64,000 nt of DNA from Selaginella moellendorffii. Its lineage: Eukaryota > Streptophyta > Lycopodiopsida > Selaginellales > Selaginellaceae. The notes beneath the pieces were generated by a model. It searched no databases and had not been told where the DNA came from. It saw only the letters and a program-made list of their open reading frames with translations. Made by a program: the position numbers and the translations under genes. The stretch is taken from the NCBI RefSeq assembly GCF_000143415.4, contig NW_003314379.1, forward strand, positions 251,851-315,850, read 5' to 3'. Below are positions 1 through 11,370 of the stretch, one piece after another (within the stretch, counting starts at the first letter, position 1; each line of letters starts with the position of its first letter).

Positions 1-493
1 ATGGCCTAATTATGAAATTCACTTTGCAATCCTTGAGTAATTGTGATAGTATGAGGATTATTCTCATCTACTAAATTGATTTACTCAAATAGTTCATCAC
101 AAAAAACATATGACATATAGTTTCTCTATTAATCAATTTTTAAGTAGGATCCTCTTTTAGAGAGAAATCTCTTATAGCCAAACCAATCTCTAGTTTATGA
201 GCTTCTTGCCTAGGTATTTTTTGAGTATTAAATAGAGATCAACTTCTAAAATTGTCTCAATTTCAGAGAAAACTTTTAAAATTTGTTGTTCTTGGAAATT
301 ATCTAGATCTTCCTCACAATTATAAAATTGAGTTTCGAGAGGTTGATCTTTCCTTCCCAACTATATGGTGGAAGTAATGGGAATAAATCTTTTTTAGTTG
401 CTCTATTTTATACACAAGAAATTGTTTTTTTAGTCTTGGTTTATGCAAGACTGTCTACGGTCTGCCTAATAGGGTTTTGTAGGTAGAATCTCG

Positions 494-916
494 TCATATC
501 ATTTTAAGCACAACATAATTAAATTTGTACTTTATGCTAGCCATATTGGTTAAGGCTTTTCTAATAATTCTAATAGACTTGACACTTTGGTTATCTACCA
601 TTCGTATATTAAATAGGGCTAGTTGAATTGGGCCTACGTTTAATTTCTTGCAAATATTCTCTTCTAGAATATTTACGCTTAAGCCACAATCAATGAGAGT
701 TTTAAATAATAAATTCTTGTCAATCTTTATATCAATTGTAGAAACTTCACTATCATAATCCCCTAGCTCAATTATAATGGCCATAGATAGGATTAAAGTT
801 TCTTGGCCTAGAGTGGGTGTAATTTCAATATTTAAAATGACTTTCACTACTTTTTTTTCATCCTTACCATTTAGCTTTGGTATAAGTTTTTCCTTTTGCG
901 CTAGTGGTAAATTCAT
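494..916 (-). pseudogene. Retropepsin-like fragment of the decayed Gypsy element
   Basis: The 140-codon open frame carries LIDCGLSVNILEE followed by FNIRMVDNQSV and ends in NYVVLKM. This lines up with the protease of the intact Gypsy element in this window (MLDGGSGVNIIKE, FNVRMADHRSV, NYVILKL). The catalytic aspartate is present, but the residue after it is Cys where pepsin-like proteases have Ser or Thr. The frame is open only locally, with degenerate sequence on both sides, so it is a relic rather than a gene. Confidence 0.7.
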
Positions 917-2188
917 ATGAGCTTATAATGGCATGAGACTTTTTTTATTAGAATCATTATTTTTCAATTTGACTTGTGGTTGCAAGTCTTAGAGTTATTA
1001 AGTGATTTCTACACTGATCTTTTTCTTTTGGCGCCATTAAGAGTTGGGAATAATTTCTACTTCATCATCACTCCTTTCATCTTGGCTTTCAAATTCAACT
1101 CTTCTTTATTGGGCTTTGGTCATAACATAGATGTTATGTAGCTCTTTTGTATCTAACCATTCTATCTTAATATGCCTAACTGCAAATTGCATATCCTTAG
1201 GGGCTTATCATTTTTGCTTGATGATTCAACTTAATTGTATAGTCTAGAATAGCGAGTAGGACTCTTAGCTTGATCATACTCTTTTGGCATTTCATATTCT
1301 CTAAGCATATTATAGTGTAGCGCACTTTATCTCTCTCCCATTAAACCAACTGGAAAAAGGGCAATTGCTTGATGAAAGAGTCTTTAGTGGCTATTTTATC
1401 CATATTTATCCTCTAAGGTTTCAGAAATGTCAATATCCTCATTAACTATTGATTAACAACCCATACTGAGCCAAGGGGAATCAGCACCTCCATTTCCACA
1501 CTAAATCTACCAATCCTTCCATTGTGTAGACTAACTATTCTACATGAGGCAATTAGTCATCCACTCATACTGCAGTCCTATGGTGGATACCTTCATTTGT
1601 GGATGCTCCACCAAGAAGAAAGATGTATGCATAGATGCCTAATATGTATAATTTCAAATTTAGGAATAAGAATATACCTTATTAAAGGGTATATTATATT
1701 TTTAAGTAGCTAATAATTAATAGGAATCAAACCTGTGCTATTTAGACATGTAACACACCCTATCTCTCTCCCTTTAAACCAACTAGAAAAGGGGCAATTG
1801 CTTGATAAAAGAGCTTTTAGTGGCTATGTTATCTCCATTTATCTTCCAAGGTTCCAAGAATTCATGGTAATAATATATTTAAATTTCATTCCATGATCAC
1901 ATATGTTACACTATAGTTTCTAAGTTGATCATATTTTTTAGGCCGATTATAGTTTTTAGGCTTATTTTCCTTATGGCTAGGTGGATAATCTTGAAAATTA
2001 CCCCTGGGTAGATAATCCCAATGGTCATTTTGCCTTTTAGCACGTGGATATTCACATTTAACACTTCAATTATCATTATAATTGTTCCTTTTACGATAAC
2101 TTCAATCATCAAATGGATAGCTTTGCCTACATGTTTTTTTATTAACTTAGGCTACTTGTTGGCCTCTTGGTTATTTAAACAAAGTCCT

Positions 2189-2290
2189 ACATTCCTTAGC
2201 TATATACCCTTTTTTTTCATAAATTTGGCACTTGATCAGCTAAAGTTTACATTCTTCCTTACTATGGTCTTCATTTTTACATTTGATACA
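2189..2290 (-). pseudogene. Two gag zinc knuckles of the decayed Gypsy element
   Basis: Reading the minus strand, 2290-2249 encodes CIKCKNEDHSKEEC, a perfect C-x2-C-x4-H-x4-C retroviral-type zinc knuckle. A stop codon follows, then a decayed second knuckle at 2230-2189 (CQIYEKKGYIAKEC). The intact element has the same tandem pair with the same spacing. Knuckles bind element RNA in the gag particle. The frame is broken, so no product is expected. Confidence 0.75.
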
Positions 2291-3103
2291 CTAATTCCCT
2301 TGTTTGAGATTGGTTTGTAATTTGAGGCTTCTTAAATGATTAGTTTCCTTGTCTATATGATTCATCATTTTATCTGACTTCACCATATCTACCATATTAT
2401 ATTATTTTATGACATCTTGGTAGGCAATCATGGCTTTTTTCAAGTCATAGAAATCTATATAAGCTCTCTTTATTACATGTTTACAATAAATTTTCTTGTG
2501 GCCCTATATGTATAAGCATAGGTGCATTTTGTCTAACACTAAATCTTTATAATGCGTATAATGTTTATTGAATCAAGTTATGTATTCCTCGATTGTCTAA
2601 AATTTTCCTTGATGCAAGTTTTTGCAACTCATCATAATTTTCTCCTGGGTTCCTCTATACCATTATATTGATCATCGCCATTGTTTCCATCAAAAGCCAA
2701 AAAACGTATAAGGCATTTTTTGAAAGTCACAGAATTACAATTTTCTAAAACAAGTAGGAGAGCATTCTTTTTCACACAATTTGTAGTGTCTTTTGTCATT
2801 GCATTTATCTCCAACTCATGATCACTATCCTCACTATCCTCTCTTTCAATCTCTTGTATGGTTTGGTTATATTATGCAATAGGATAGTTATTGTATCTCC
2901 TAGCCCTTGAACCTTAGGAAGAAAGATTGTGAGAGTTAAAATTACTAACACTAGAACTCATAAGTATTTGTGTGTATTTCCTTCTTTTTGAAGGAGAGTA
3001 TGAATGAAATAAGGAAAAATTTTATCTACTCATCAAATATGCCAAGATTTTAATATCATTATTATAGTACCAGTCTTTGGCTTTATTTTTAAGTGTATAG
3101 GGA

Positions 3104-4200
3104 TGTAGTGCACGTGGTTTTTACCCTTTATCCTATGGTGATTTACCATAGGATAACCACGAAGTAGAACCTAAACCCTTCATATGCCACATGTCACATG
3201 CCATATACCACATACCATGTGTCCAAAGGATAGTGGTGCAAAACCCAAGTTCTAGGGCTTTGGGCCACTGAACGAAGGGATAGTGCTAAACTCCTAGCAT
3301 AGAGCCAAGGAGTGATGACACTGGAGCACATAATGACTCCCGAGTGTACAGCTCAAAAAGTGAAGGGATAGAAGCATAGAGCGACTTAAAACAGTCCTAG
3401 AGTATCTAATATCCCAATGCCAGGACCAGCAAACAAAATGGAGTCAAATGGAGTTTGGCACTATTTCAGCATACCGATAGCTTAACGTGAGGACATGAGT
3501 ACTCCACCAGCTAGCATGGTGTGAAGCTTGGGTTTAGACCCAAGCCGAATGCAGAACAAGGACAGACACACAATCAGGAGCTCCAACTTACCCACTATCC
3601 TTACTATACATTTGGAACCTCCCCCTTGAGGAACACATGTTTTGGGCTTTCACCCCAAGCCTCCCTTAGTATCAAGAGTTAGTCTCTGGGACAAGCTTAA
3701 AATGGCGTTAGATTGTGAATTTGGACACGGGACGAACACCATTGTGTTCAGGACAATCTCTACATTCCGTAGATATGCCAAATGAATAAATCTAGACACT
3801 TTCCATAAATAGCATATAGGACTGAAATAAGACTAACACAAAGGACATGATAGCGAGGGTGTTTAGCAGATACAGTAAGCTATCATCCAACGATATTGAG
3901 AGACTAATCTCAATACGCGAGGGTTTTTGTCAAGCCAATGCAAGACAGAGCAAAAGAGAACTAAAAAACCGGGCTAAGTATGCTTGGGTAAATAGACATT
4001 TAAGAATTCTGTCTTTATGCTCATCCGGCCAAGTACAGATGCAAAGTCCAGTTTACTAACATTTGAACAAGAGGGACTAATAAAGGGACTAATAAAGGGT
4101 CTAGCAATACCGACCTCATACCATCATGGCAGTAAGGAAAAAGGGTTCGTAAGGATTGGCTGACAGGTAACTTTCGATACCCGAAGTCACATTCGCAACA
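3104..4200 (+). repeat. 1.1 kb LTR-like repeat, copy 1
   Basis: Starts TGTAGTGCACGTGG and ends CGCAACA. A second copy lies inverted at 21965-23112 (starts TGTAGCGCACGTGG when read on the minus strand, ends GCGCGACA). The TG...CA ends suit a solo LTR. The two termini also form an imperfect inverted repeat of about 13 bp (TGTNGYGNAYGTG). Just inside the left end is a hairpin whose arms are TATCCTATGG and CCATAGGATA. The flanks are ATAGGGA on the left and ATAGGGG on the right, a possible 7-bp duplication with one mismatch; a normal 5-bp LTR duplication is not seen. No long ORF. Confidence 0.65.
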
Positions 4201-5663
4201 ATAGGGGAAAATATTATTTTCTTGCCCATTTGCTTGATTAAGCTTGATTACTTTTGTGTATTGTTCAATATGCAGTTATAGGTTTTCCCTTTAATTCTAA
4301 AAAAGGATGGATAATTTTGCAATTAGTATAGACAAAATAAATGTTTGGTTTGTAGGGGAACTTGGATCACCATTAAAGGGTAAAGGTTATAAATTTAGCT
4401 TTTCTTCATTTTGTGGAGAATCAGTCCAGTTATTTTGTGTTTCACTACTTTCAGTTGAAGTAGAGGTGCTTTCTATGTGCCGATGCTACCAAAGAGGAGT
4501 AGCGTATGGATTTACATATTTTGAATGATTGTCAAAGTCATATTGGGATTTTTTATTTCCTCTTTATTGAGGTGTACTTAATATGTTTTTAGCTCGCTCT
4601 CTTTCAAACTTTTTTCTAGCTTAATTGAGCAATGATTTAATCTATTTTAAAGAGAGGTTAAAATCACAAATATCATAAACAAATGCTCTGTAATCTTATT
4701 CTAGATCTTGTGAATATTTCTTTTCAAATTGTCTTCCACTCATCAGATTGTGAGGAAAATGTTGTATATTTATTATCTTGTTTGGTATAGACAGTGAGAA
4801 TTTTATGCATAGGGACTATACCCTTTAAAGCTTTATAGGTAAAATTAATTGTTGGTCTATACCTATATATTTCAAGATCTGTTAGCATTGCTACTATAAC
4901 AACTTTAGTTATTATACCTCGTTCATGGAGTGAGTGGTATAAGGTTTTGATATGCAATGTGTTCCTCTTGTAAATTGGCCTATCAATCATTCTTAGAAAC
5001 AAGCACCTAACTTCCCAATCAATTTTGAAATGAGGATGCCTTTCCTCTAAAAGCCAAATGTTTAGGATATTTCTTATATAAAAGTCTTAAAAATTTCTCA
5101 AGTAACAAATGCTATTTTTCATAGCATATCTTTCTTGCTCAAGTATGGTCCACCTTAAGAGATTTTTACTCCACAAAATTTTGTTACCTATCAATCTAGA
5201 TTTGAAATTGATCTAATGTATATTAGCCTAATTATTAATAAGTGTATTTCTACCTATGGGTATCAAAGTTTTATTGTGGACCATTAAAGTTTCTAGAATA
5301 GCTTCTTTACCTAAGATTGCATAAAATTTTAACAATTGCTTAGTAAGTAGAATTTTATAAATCTTTTATAGGTTATAATATTCAAGATTTGCATCTAGTT
5401 AGGATAAGAAGAATTTTAGTGTCTTTAGCTCCAAAAATAAATATTTAATTTACTTACAAAAATCTTTCCAAAAATGTAGAGAGCATAACATTTCTCTTAA
5501 TCTAGAGAAATGTACTTTTTTTTTAAAATTTGGGTATACTTTTAAGTCATATTATATGCAAAAAAAGCATCATTGTAAACAAAGACAAAACTCAAGTGAT
5601 TGAGATAATGTCTCCACCATATAATTTAAAAGTTTTTGTTTTCTAAACAAAGTTGGATATCAC
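4201..5663. other. AT-rich stretch without a recognisable gene
   Basis: Only short accidental ORFs are present. A 92-codon minus-strand frame at 4724-5002 is the longest; I could not assign it to any family. The stretch probably consists of old transposon debris, since decayed Gypsy sequence lies on both sides. Confidence 0.5.
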
Positions 5664-5888
5664 AAGTGATTTGTAAAAGCTTATACAAAAATTGCCAAAC
5701 CACTTACTGATTTTTTTAAGAAAAATACTTCATTTATATAGAACGATAATTGTCAAAAATTATTTTTAAGGCTTAAACAATGCCTTGAAAAAGCATTTAT
5801 ACTTGTTAAGCCTAACTATATGAAAAAGTTTCACTTACAAGTGGATACTTTTAATATTGCCACATATACAATATTATCCCAAACATAA
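5664..5888 (+). pseudogene. Gypsy reverse transcriptase/RNase H junction relic
   Basis: In one plus-strand frame (with stops) the sequence reads GYHK, stop, FVKAYTKIAKPLTDFFKK, then KAFILVKPNYMKKFHLQVD and TILSQ. This is the end of the RT connection domain and the start of RNase H. The intact element of this window has GYHRRFIHKYADIAKPLTD and FHIHVDTSDIGTGTVLSQ at the same place. It is opposite in strand to the Gypsy relic at 1-3060, so it is a separate fragment. Confidence 0.7.
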
Positions 5889-6020
5889 AGTGATCAAAAA
5901 CATCATCTTACCTACAAAGTAGTCAAAGAATACAGAGATATGTCCACCACTTCCCAAGAATTATTTTGTGCCAAGAAAACAAATGTCTATTTGTCCATGC
6001 TCAAAATCATCTTATTGCAA

Positions 6021-6270
6021 TCAACGACAAGGGGGTTGTAAACTCCCATGGCAGTGGCAGAAGAGGATCCCATCGATCCTCCACCAGATTGTATACCTCA
6101 GTGTCCAGTTCCCTCGCCCCAAGGTTCCCACCAACAATGTAGAGCCAACCCTCCATACATACGACACAGCATTGGCACCGCAGCACTCAACTGTTTGTGT
6201 GAATCGAAGATGCTTACTGATTTCCCAGTGGAATCCCATCTCCCAAGAAGTTAGAGCGATCATCGTAGAA
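6021..6270 (-). pseudogene. Kelch-like relic
   Basis: One minus-strand frame contains SVSIFDSHKQ followed by SAAVPM, and a neighbouring frame contains NAVSYVWRVGSTLLVG. The same block recurs at 25480-25700 (plus) as KSVSVFDAHTNRWSAAAP and at 51719-52003 (minus) as KLYLLGGW, KSVSIFDAQMER. A run of the form KLY-x-GG, SVSxFD and W is typical of a kelch repeat. Frameshifts separate the pieces, so this is a broken copy of an F-box/kelch-type family scattered through the window. Confidence 0.5.
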
Positions 6271-6420
6271 CTTGGTGCTGAAGACGAGATTCCTCCACGC
6301 TCGGCTCTGCCCATGCGATGAGAGCGACACTCGCAGGAGGCACTGGTACACAGCATCATCTTCCAGGCCAGGGATGAGCGGCGCCGTCGCCATAGCCGGG
6401 CTCTATTTGGAAGCACGTTC

Positions 6421-6910
6421 TTGTGTAATCTCTGGCATCTTGACAAGGCGATCAAAGCCTTCCACTCAATCCAGGATCCCAATGTCTTCTCCTGGAACAG
6501 TCCTTCAATGATGCCATGAAAGCCTTGTTTCTCTCGGAGAGAGACGTGGTGACTTGGACGACTATGGTGAGCGCATCTGGAATGTCTTCTCTACTTACGA
6601 AGAGCCGCTTGCATGCTACGCGCACATGATCACGCTGGGGCATCCCAGAAAGACTAATCATGTTTCTAGCCGTGGACACTTTTGACGAGAGGGACACAGT
6701 GGCAAGGCTTGGACTCAATGCCCACATTGGAGATCTTGAGTAAGCGGATATCCATCAAGGATATGTCGTCCTAAACGACGGTGTCACCAAAATGGAGCAG
6801 CTTGGAAGCTTAGTTTGATCGAGACAAATGTTGATCGTGTTCCACAGCGGGAACTTACGTCCTGGAACGCCATGGTCTGCGCATATGCCCAGATTGGACA
6901 TTTCCAGGAA
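6421..6910 (+). pseudogene. PPR (pentatricopeptide repeat) relic, plus strand
   Basis: Successive frames read LDKAIKAFHSIQDPNVFSWN, then LSERDVVTWTTMVSA, then EPLACYAHMITLG, then VDRVPQRELTSWNAMVCAYAQ. These are consecutive PPR units of the plant PLS/DYW type (the xDVVTWTTMVSA and SWNAMVxAYAQ forms are diagnostic). Plant PPR proteins bind organellar RNA for editing or processing. The units sit in different frames with indels between them, so the gene is dead. It meets an oppositely oriented PPR relic at about 6910. Confidence 0.65.
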
Positions 6911-7120
6911 CTCTTTCATCTCGTCAAAAACGTTGCGAGCTTGTGCCATGCTCCCACACTTTGCGTACATGTCCACCATCGTCCTCCCTACGTACAAGTC
7001 AGAGACAAAGCCACGCTTCGCCGCTGCGGCATGCAAAGCCATGCCCCTCTCCAAGCACCTCTTCTTGGCTAGGAAGCTCTTTTGCAGATGCCCGAGAGCA
7101 TGGACGGCACTCTTTGGCGC
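6911..7120 (-). pseudogene. PPR relic, minus strand
   Basis: The minus-strand frame contains LERGMALHAAAAKRGFVSDL, then YVGRTMVDMYAKCG and ARNVFDEM. The pattern LHxxxxKxGFxSDxxVGxxxVDMYAKCG is the hallmark of plant PLS-class PPR proteins. It is fused head to head with the plus-strand PPR relic, so an inversion or foldback rearrangement joined two PPR pieces. Confidence 0.7.
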
Positions 7121-7707
7121 CGCGGTAAAGAAGCGCGATAGATGTTCTTCAAAATGGAAATGCCTCGCAAACGCAATCCGGGATGCGGCCCGAGAGGACC
7201 TTGCGATGCTGCTCGAGGACCACAGACATCGTTCGTGGCGGTGCTAAGGGTTCAGATAGGCTATTGCAGGTGATTTTTGCATGGCTAAAAGGAAGGGAGA
7301 CCTCGGGCACGAAAATGTCAAGTATGGAACAGGAGGCCTTACAATACGTTCTCGCAAGATCTGGAACGCCATTCCATCCTTTCCAGATCATATCTCCTGG
7401 CCTTCGTTCCTCGCGGCTTGCAACAATCGACAAAGACCATTTCTCCAAAGACAACTTAAAAGAGGTGTTTGATTGTCCACTGTTTGTTTGTCTTTATCTT
7501 TATCTGTGTGGATTCTTTTATCCGGTTGATAGGTCTCCATCCATCCATCGCGAATACCTACTAGCTCACTCCCGATTCCTCATCCATCGCCGGGATGGAA
7601 TTCGAAGCGGTGAGACCCAAGTACTCTCCGCCGCTCCAATCGCTACACCTTCTCCAGGTACTCCACATTTCTTCTCCATTGTCCATAGGATTGATTAATC
7701 TTCCACA
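7121..7707. other. No recognisable gene; 5' flank of the phosphatase gene
   Basis: Several overlapping ORFs of 60-170 codons occur on both strands, but none shows a recognisable domain. Short pieces may be further PPR debris. The last 200 bases would hold the promoter and leader of the histidine phosphatase gene; no clear TATA box was identified. Confidence 0.35.
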
Positions 7708-9305
7708 ATGAGCTCGAGCTATAGAGGTTTTTACTGGTTTTCCAAGGTTCATGTGTTTTTCAGGCATGGCGATCGATCGCCCACGCCGGCTTTTGGGAAT
7801 TCCAACCCGGAGGTGTGGAGCAGCAGGCTCGAGGCAGTGCCACCGCTGCTCCAGCCCCAGAATTACCAGTACCAAGAGCGCCCCTTCGGACACCTCACGA
7901 GGAAAGGTACTTGAGATGACTTGGTTCTCCTCTCCATGGAAGTCTGTGAGACTCGATTTGCAGGAGCCGAGCAAGCGAGAGGGCTGGGAGCTTGGATCAA
8001 GGACGCATATCTGGAGGAGCTCGGCGTTGATACCAGCCAGCCGGATTCTTTTTTGCGGGTGCGCTCAACCAACTTTCTAAGAACACACATGACGGGTGAG
8101 GCAAGTTGAAAGTTCCTCGTGTTTCGCTCGAGCTTATAGATTCGAGATTTTCCACTAGAGCAGCTTGGTTTGTGCTTGAAGCGCTCCTCGGCTCGGGCGA
8201 GCTAGCAGCGTCTGTTCCAATCTGCATCTCCGAGGATCGTCTGGAAAACTTGTATCACAACGATCACTGTGCACGGTATGGATTCACTCACATTTTCTCG
8301 CATCTCTTTGGCGAAGTCTTACAACTTTGATCCAAACCACAGCTTGGCCAAGCTCTGGAGAGCCTCTTTGAGCAGAAAAAGGCAAGCTGAGGTTCGTCCC
8401 GATGGTACTGTGCAAGAAACTGGATGGTGTGACCAGTTTGAGGTAAAACTTTCATTTTTTTCCATGAAAGAGTGCCTTTTTTTTCTTCCAGGACATTCGT
8501 TTTTCCTTCTCTAAGCACCTGGATTTACCTCAAGGAAAGAGATTTCCATGGGTTCTGGTATGAAAAAAAAAAACACGCTCTAGGTAGTAACGTCTCGTCC
8601 CTGCGTGAGGTTTTCATACTTTTCCTTTTTGTTGTGCCAGGCTGCTGATGTTGTTCACTGCGCACTAGCTCACGGAGATCCTGTCCCGGATAATTTTACA
8701 GTCGAAAAACTATGCGAGATTCGAGATTTCCTTGCTCAAGATTACGTGAGCTCATTTCAGGTAGAGCTGTCGTTAAGTTTTTCTAAGCTAGCTTCTAAGT
8801 CTCATGCTTGAAACTTCCACAGGACAGAGAAATCTGCGAGCTCTCAATGGGAAGATTGCTCCGAGAAGTCGTGAGTTCTATGGAGAACCACAGAGACACA
8901 CCCTCATTGTATTTATATTCTGGCCACGATGCAACTCTCGTGCCACTCTCTGGTAACATCTTTTCTTTTCTTGATCTCTTGGATGAAACTTTCCCTTGTT
9001 TGATCGTTCTAGTTGCCTTGGGTCGACCATGGCAAAGCTGGCCATCTTACGCAGCATCCATTTCCATCGAGCTATGGCGCTCCTTGGAAGATAGCAACCA
9101 GCATTTCGTCCGTGTTCTCTACGATGGCGTTGCGGTTCCCTTGCCTGTGGAGTTGGAAGGCATCGAACAAACTTGGAAGCCCGAGCAGCAAAACACAATC
9201 AAGTCGAGCAAGAAAACCCTGTTTACGCTCCAGGAATTTGTCAAGCTCGCTGGCTGGACGATGCTCAGCGATGCCGAGTTCCAGAACAAGTGCCAGTGCA
9301 TCTGA
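7708..9305 (+). CDS. Histidine acid phosphatase (branch 2; lysophosphatidic acid phosphatase-like), multi-exon
   Basis: The first exon has VHVFFRHGDRSPTP, carrying the RHGxRxP active-site motif whose first His becomes phosphorylated. A later exon has YSGHDATLVPL, the HD proton-donor motif. Other family blocks are RGLGAWIKDAY, ENLYHNDHC, ADVVHCALAHGDPVP and WPSYAASISIELW, which match the ACP6-like phosphatase subfamily. Likely exons are 7708-7906, 7965-8092, about 8151-8274, 8341-8441, 8492-8561, 8641-8760, 8823-8951 and 9013-9305, with GT/AG ends. Only the exon 2-4 borders are uncertain, because two acceptors are possible there. The last exon ends at a TGA at 9303-9305. No signal peptide is evident, so an intracellular location is likely. 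The natural substrate cannot be read from the sequence; lysophospholipid or another phosphomonoester is the family expectation. Confidence 0.8.
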
Positions 9306-9389
9306 AGAACAAGTTCATTCGAATTCTTTCCAAGGACAAAGTTGGAAGAAAATAAAACAGAGCATTTTTTACCAGCGCTGGCTATGGCT

Positions 9390-9835
9390 TTCATAGAGGA
9401 GTTTCTTTCGATGGCTATGGCGACGCTCGTCCCAGGCCTGGACGAGGATACCGCCTACCAGTGCTTGCTGCGCGTCTCTCTCGAATCCCACGGGCAAATC
9501 CGCAAGGTGATGGTGGCTAACACCTACGAGGATCGAGCTGCCCAAGGCCACGATCAGGAATAGCTTGTTGCCATCGCGATGAGAAAGAGCGGCGCCGCGA
9601 ACTTCAAGCAGCGTCAAGCCGGGGTGGATGATCCTTTCCACCACCGCCAGTCCATGGAGAAGGATTCCAGTGTCCAGTGTAGATATCTCAATGGCAAGCT
9701 CTACGTTATTGGAGGGTGGAGAAGCGAGGCTGATCCACACACCAACGAATGAAGCCGTGTGGCACCAGCTATCGCCTCGCGCGCATTCCACGAGCGTGGC
9801 TATGGAGGGCCGTAGGTGGCGTGGATGTCTCTTAT
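9390..9835 (+). pseudogene. F-box/kelch protein fragment, cut by the assembly gap
   Basis: A plus-strand frame begins with LVPGLDEDTAYQCLLRVSLE, close to the plant F-box/kelch start (I/VPGLxxDxAxxCLxRV). After a frame change the sequence gives YLNGKLYVIGGWRSEA and then EAVWHQL, a kelch repeat. Such proteins are usually substrate adaptors of SCF ubiquitin ligases. The F-box and kelch parts lie in different frames with a stop at about 9561, and the sequence runs into 100 N bases at 9836, so it is either a pseudogene or an incompletely assembled gene. Confidence 0.6.
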
Positions 9836-9935
9836 NNNNNNNNNNNNNNNNNNNNNNNNNNNNNNNNNNNNNNNNNNNNNNNNNNNNNNNNNNNNNNNNN
9901 NNNNNNNNNNNNNNNNNNNNNNNNNNNNNNNNNNN
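9836..9935. other. Assembly gap (100 N)
   Basis: Exactly 100 undetermined bases, the conventional placeholder for a scaffold gap of unknown true size. Distance and frame relations across it are unreliable. Confidence 0.99.
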
Positions 9936-10687
9936 GCGTGCTAGAGCGGCGGCTGAACAGGCAAGATATGGAAGTGAAGCCTCTCCCAGAGCTACGCCCT
10001 CCCAAGGCTTTCTTCCCCCAAGCTGAGATGATAGAGTTTAGGACGGCGTTGGAGGCATGGCAATGCACACCTGAGTGTAAAAAGAAGCTCAGTTATCTCT
10101 ACACCAGCATTTCAGACTACGGCCAGTTGCAAGCCACAACACAAGCAGAGATGAGGATGCGCCAGCATTGGAGAAGCTTGGTATCTGAGAGCAAGTGGAG
10201 ATCAGTTTTAGAGTTTGGCACCTGGTTTATGACCGTCTCGCTGCGGGGCTTCAAGAACATTGCCTTTGAACTGGCTAGTGATGCTGATAGAATATTCAAG
10301 GAGCTGCACGATGCGTGTGCACGGGGCCAGGTACCGCCAGACTGCCTTGTCTGCTTCTTGGAGATGTTTCTCAAGCTTATGGTCGGGGGAAGCTTGGTGC
10401 AAGAATGTGGTGCACGGATCAAGTTCATTGGGGCTTGTGCGTTACTGCTTCACGGGGTCGAGCTCAGGAATGTGGACACCTGCTGGAAGCTGTTGATCGA
10501 GAGCACCACAACGCTTCTAAGCGAAGATGAAGATAAGCTTTTGGACTTCTTGTCATCAGAGTGCAACCTGTCCAATCCCTTGCTCCAATCTATGCGGGCT
10601 GCAAGGAAGAACAAGAATGCAGATTCTGCCAACCCCCTCCTAGCTATGCGCGTTGCAAGCAAGAACGCTGATGTTGTCATAAGCTGA
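9936..10687 (+). CDS. Unknown protein, 5' end missing in the gap
   Basis: An open frame of about 250 codons continues out of the gap and ends with TGA at 10685-10687. The protein is mainly alpha-helical in character and rich in Leu, Ala, Glu and Cys. It ends in a Lys/Asn-rich tail with a short internal repeat (SMRAARKN and AMRVASKN). I do not recognise a family. Codon use looks like a real plant gene and the other two plus frames are broken. The F-box/kelch fragment on the other side of the gap need not belong to it. Confidence 0.5.
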
Positions 10688-11035
10688 ACATTAACAAAAG
10701 CTTCAATCACACTGGAAAATGAATTAGATCCATCCTAGTCTTTTTTTAAAGTCTTCAAGGATTTCTTCAGTTAATATTTAAAGCCCGGTCATGGCAAAGG
10801 TCATGGCAAATATCACATTCCGCAAGGTGGCCAAGGAGGCTCACCACCTTCCAATGAGGCAGGCAGTGTCCATTTGGAGAGGTAGTGAAGTTCGTGGTTT
10901 CTTTCTTATTCATGGTTTATCAAGGAAGCTATTCTCCCAAGCTTTCTTTGGATCGGAGCTAGAAGGTACCTTGTTCTAGCCGTGGCAGCTTGTTTGCCAT
11001 GAGCAGTGTCAATCCATACTGCTCTTTGTTCGTGT
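10688..11035. other. Intergenic, nothing recognised
   Basis: Downstream flank of the partial gene. A 62-codon ORF at 10791-10979 has no recognisable feature. Confidence 0.4.
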
Positions 11036-11247
11036 CAAGGTGACACAGAACAAGAAGAGTGGCAGATCCAGGCAGTCTTTTCTATGAGGATTGGCTTGGG
11101 CAAATTGCACCACCACACTCTAGTTTCCCCTAACTACCACTCACCATATGAAGTTTGTATCCTTAATTTGCCCAAGCCAATCCTCATAGAGGAGACTGCC
11201 TTGTCGTTTTGGATCTGCCACTCTTCCTATTCTGTCACCAGTGGCTA
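11036..11247. repeat. Long imperfect hairpin (inverted repeat arms of about 70-80 bp)
   Basis: Left arm about 11036-11106, right arm about 11163-11247, loop about 55 bp. The inner parts pair almost perfectly: TATGAGGATTGGCTTGGGC on the left is matched by GCCCAAGCCAATCCTCATA on the right. The outer parts pair through AAGAGTGGCAGATCCA and its complement TGGATCTGCCACTCTT. The right arm carries an extra 12 bases. A transcript would fold into a long stem that could feed small-RNA biogenesis. A simple inverted duplication is the alternative. Confidence 0.6.
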
Positions 11248-11370
11248 GTTTTGCTTCTTTCCACCCACAGTTCACATACAATTGTTACAGAGAAAGATGA
11301 AGCAGATTTCCTTGACCCAGTTCTCAAAGTCTGTCTGGGTGAAAAGAAATAGGCAGTGCTTTACAAGTGG

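Larger units (their letters stand above)
1..3060 (-). mobile_element. Decayed Ty3/Gypsy retrotransposon (gag to protease), running off the left edge
   Basis: On the minus strand the order is gag (about 2820-2400), two zinc knuckles (2290-2189) and a retropepsin-like domain (916-494), the normal Gypsy order; reverse transcriptase would lie beyond the left edge. Several stops and frameshifts interrupt it. Gag, knuckles and protease all resemble the intact element at 28263-39169, so this is an old relative of that lineage. The stretch is very AT-rich, as expected of an old methylated insertion. No LTR pair was found, and nothing else was recognised in 917-1900 or 2293-2400. Confidence 0.7.

Noticed and set aside
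4724-5002. 92-codon minus ORF in the AT-rich left region
   Set aside because: The translation looks protein-like, but I could not match it to any family, and the surrounding DNA is transposon debris.
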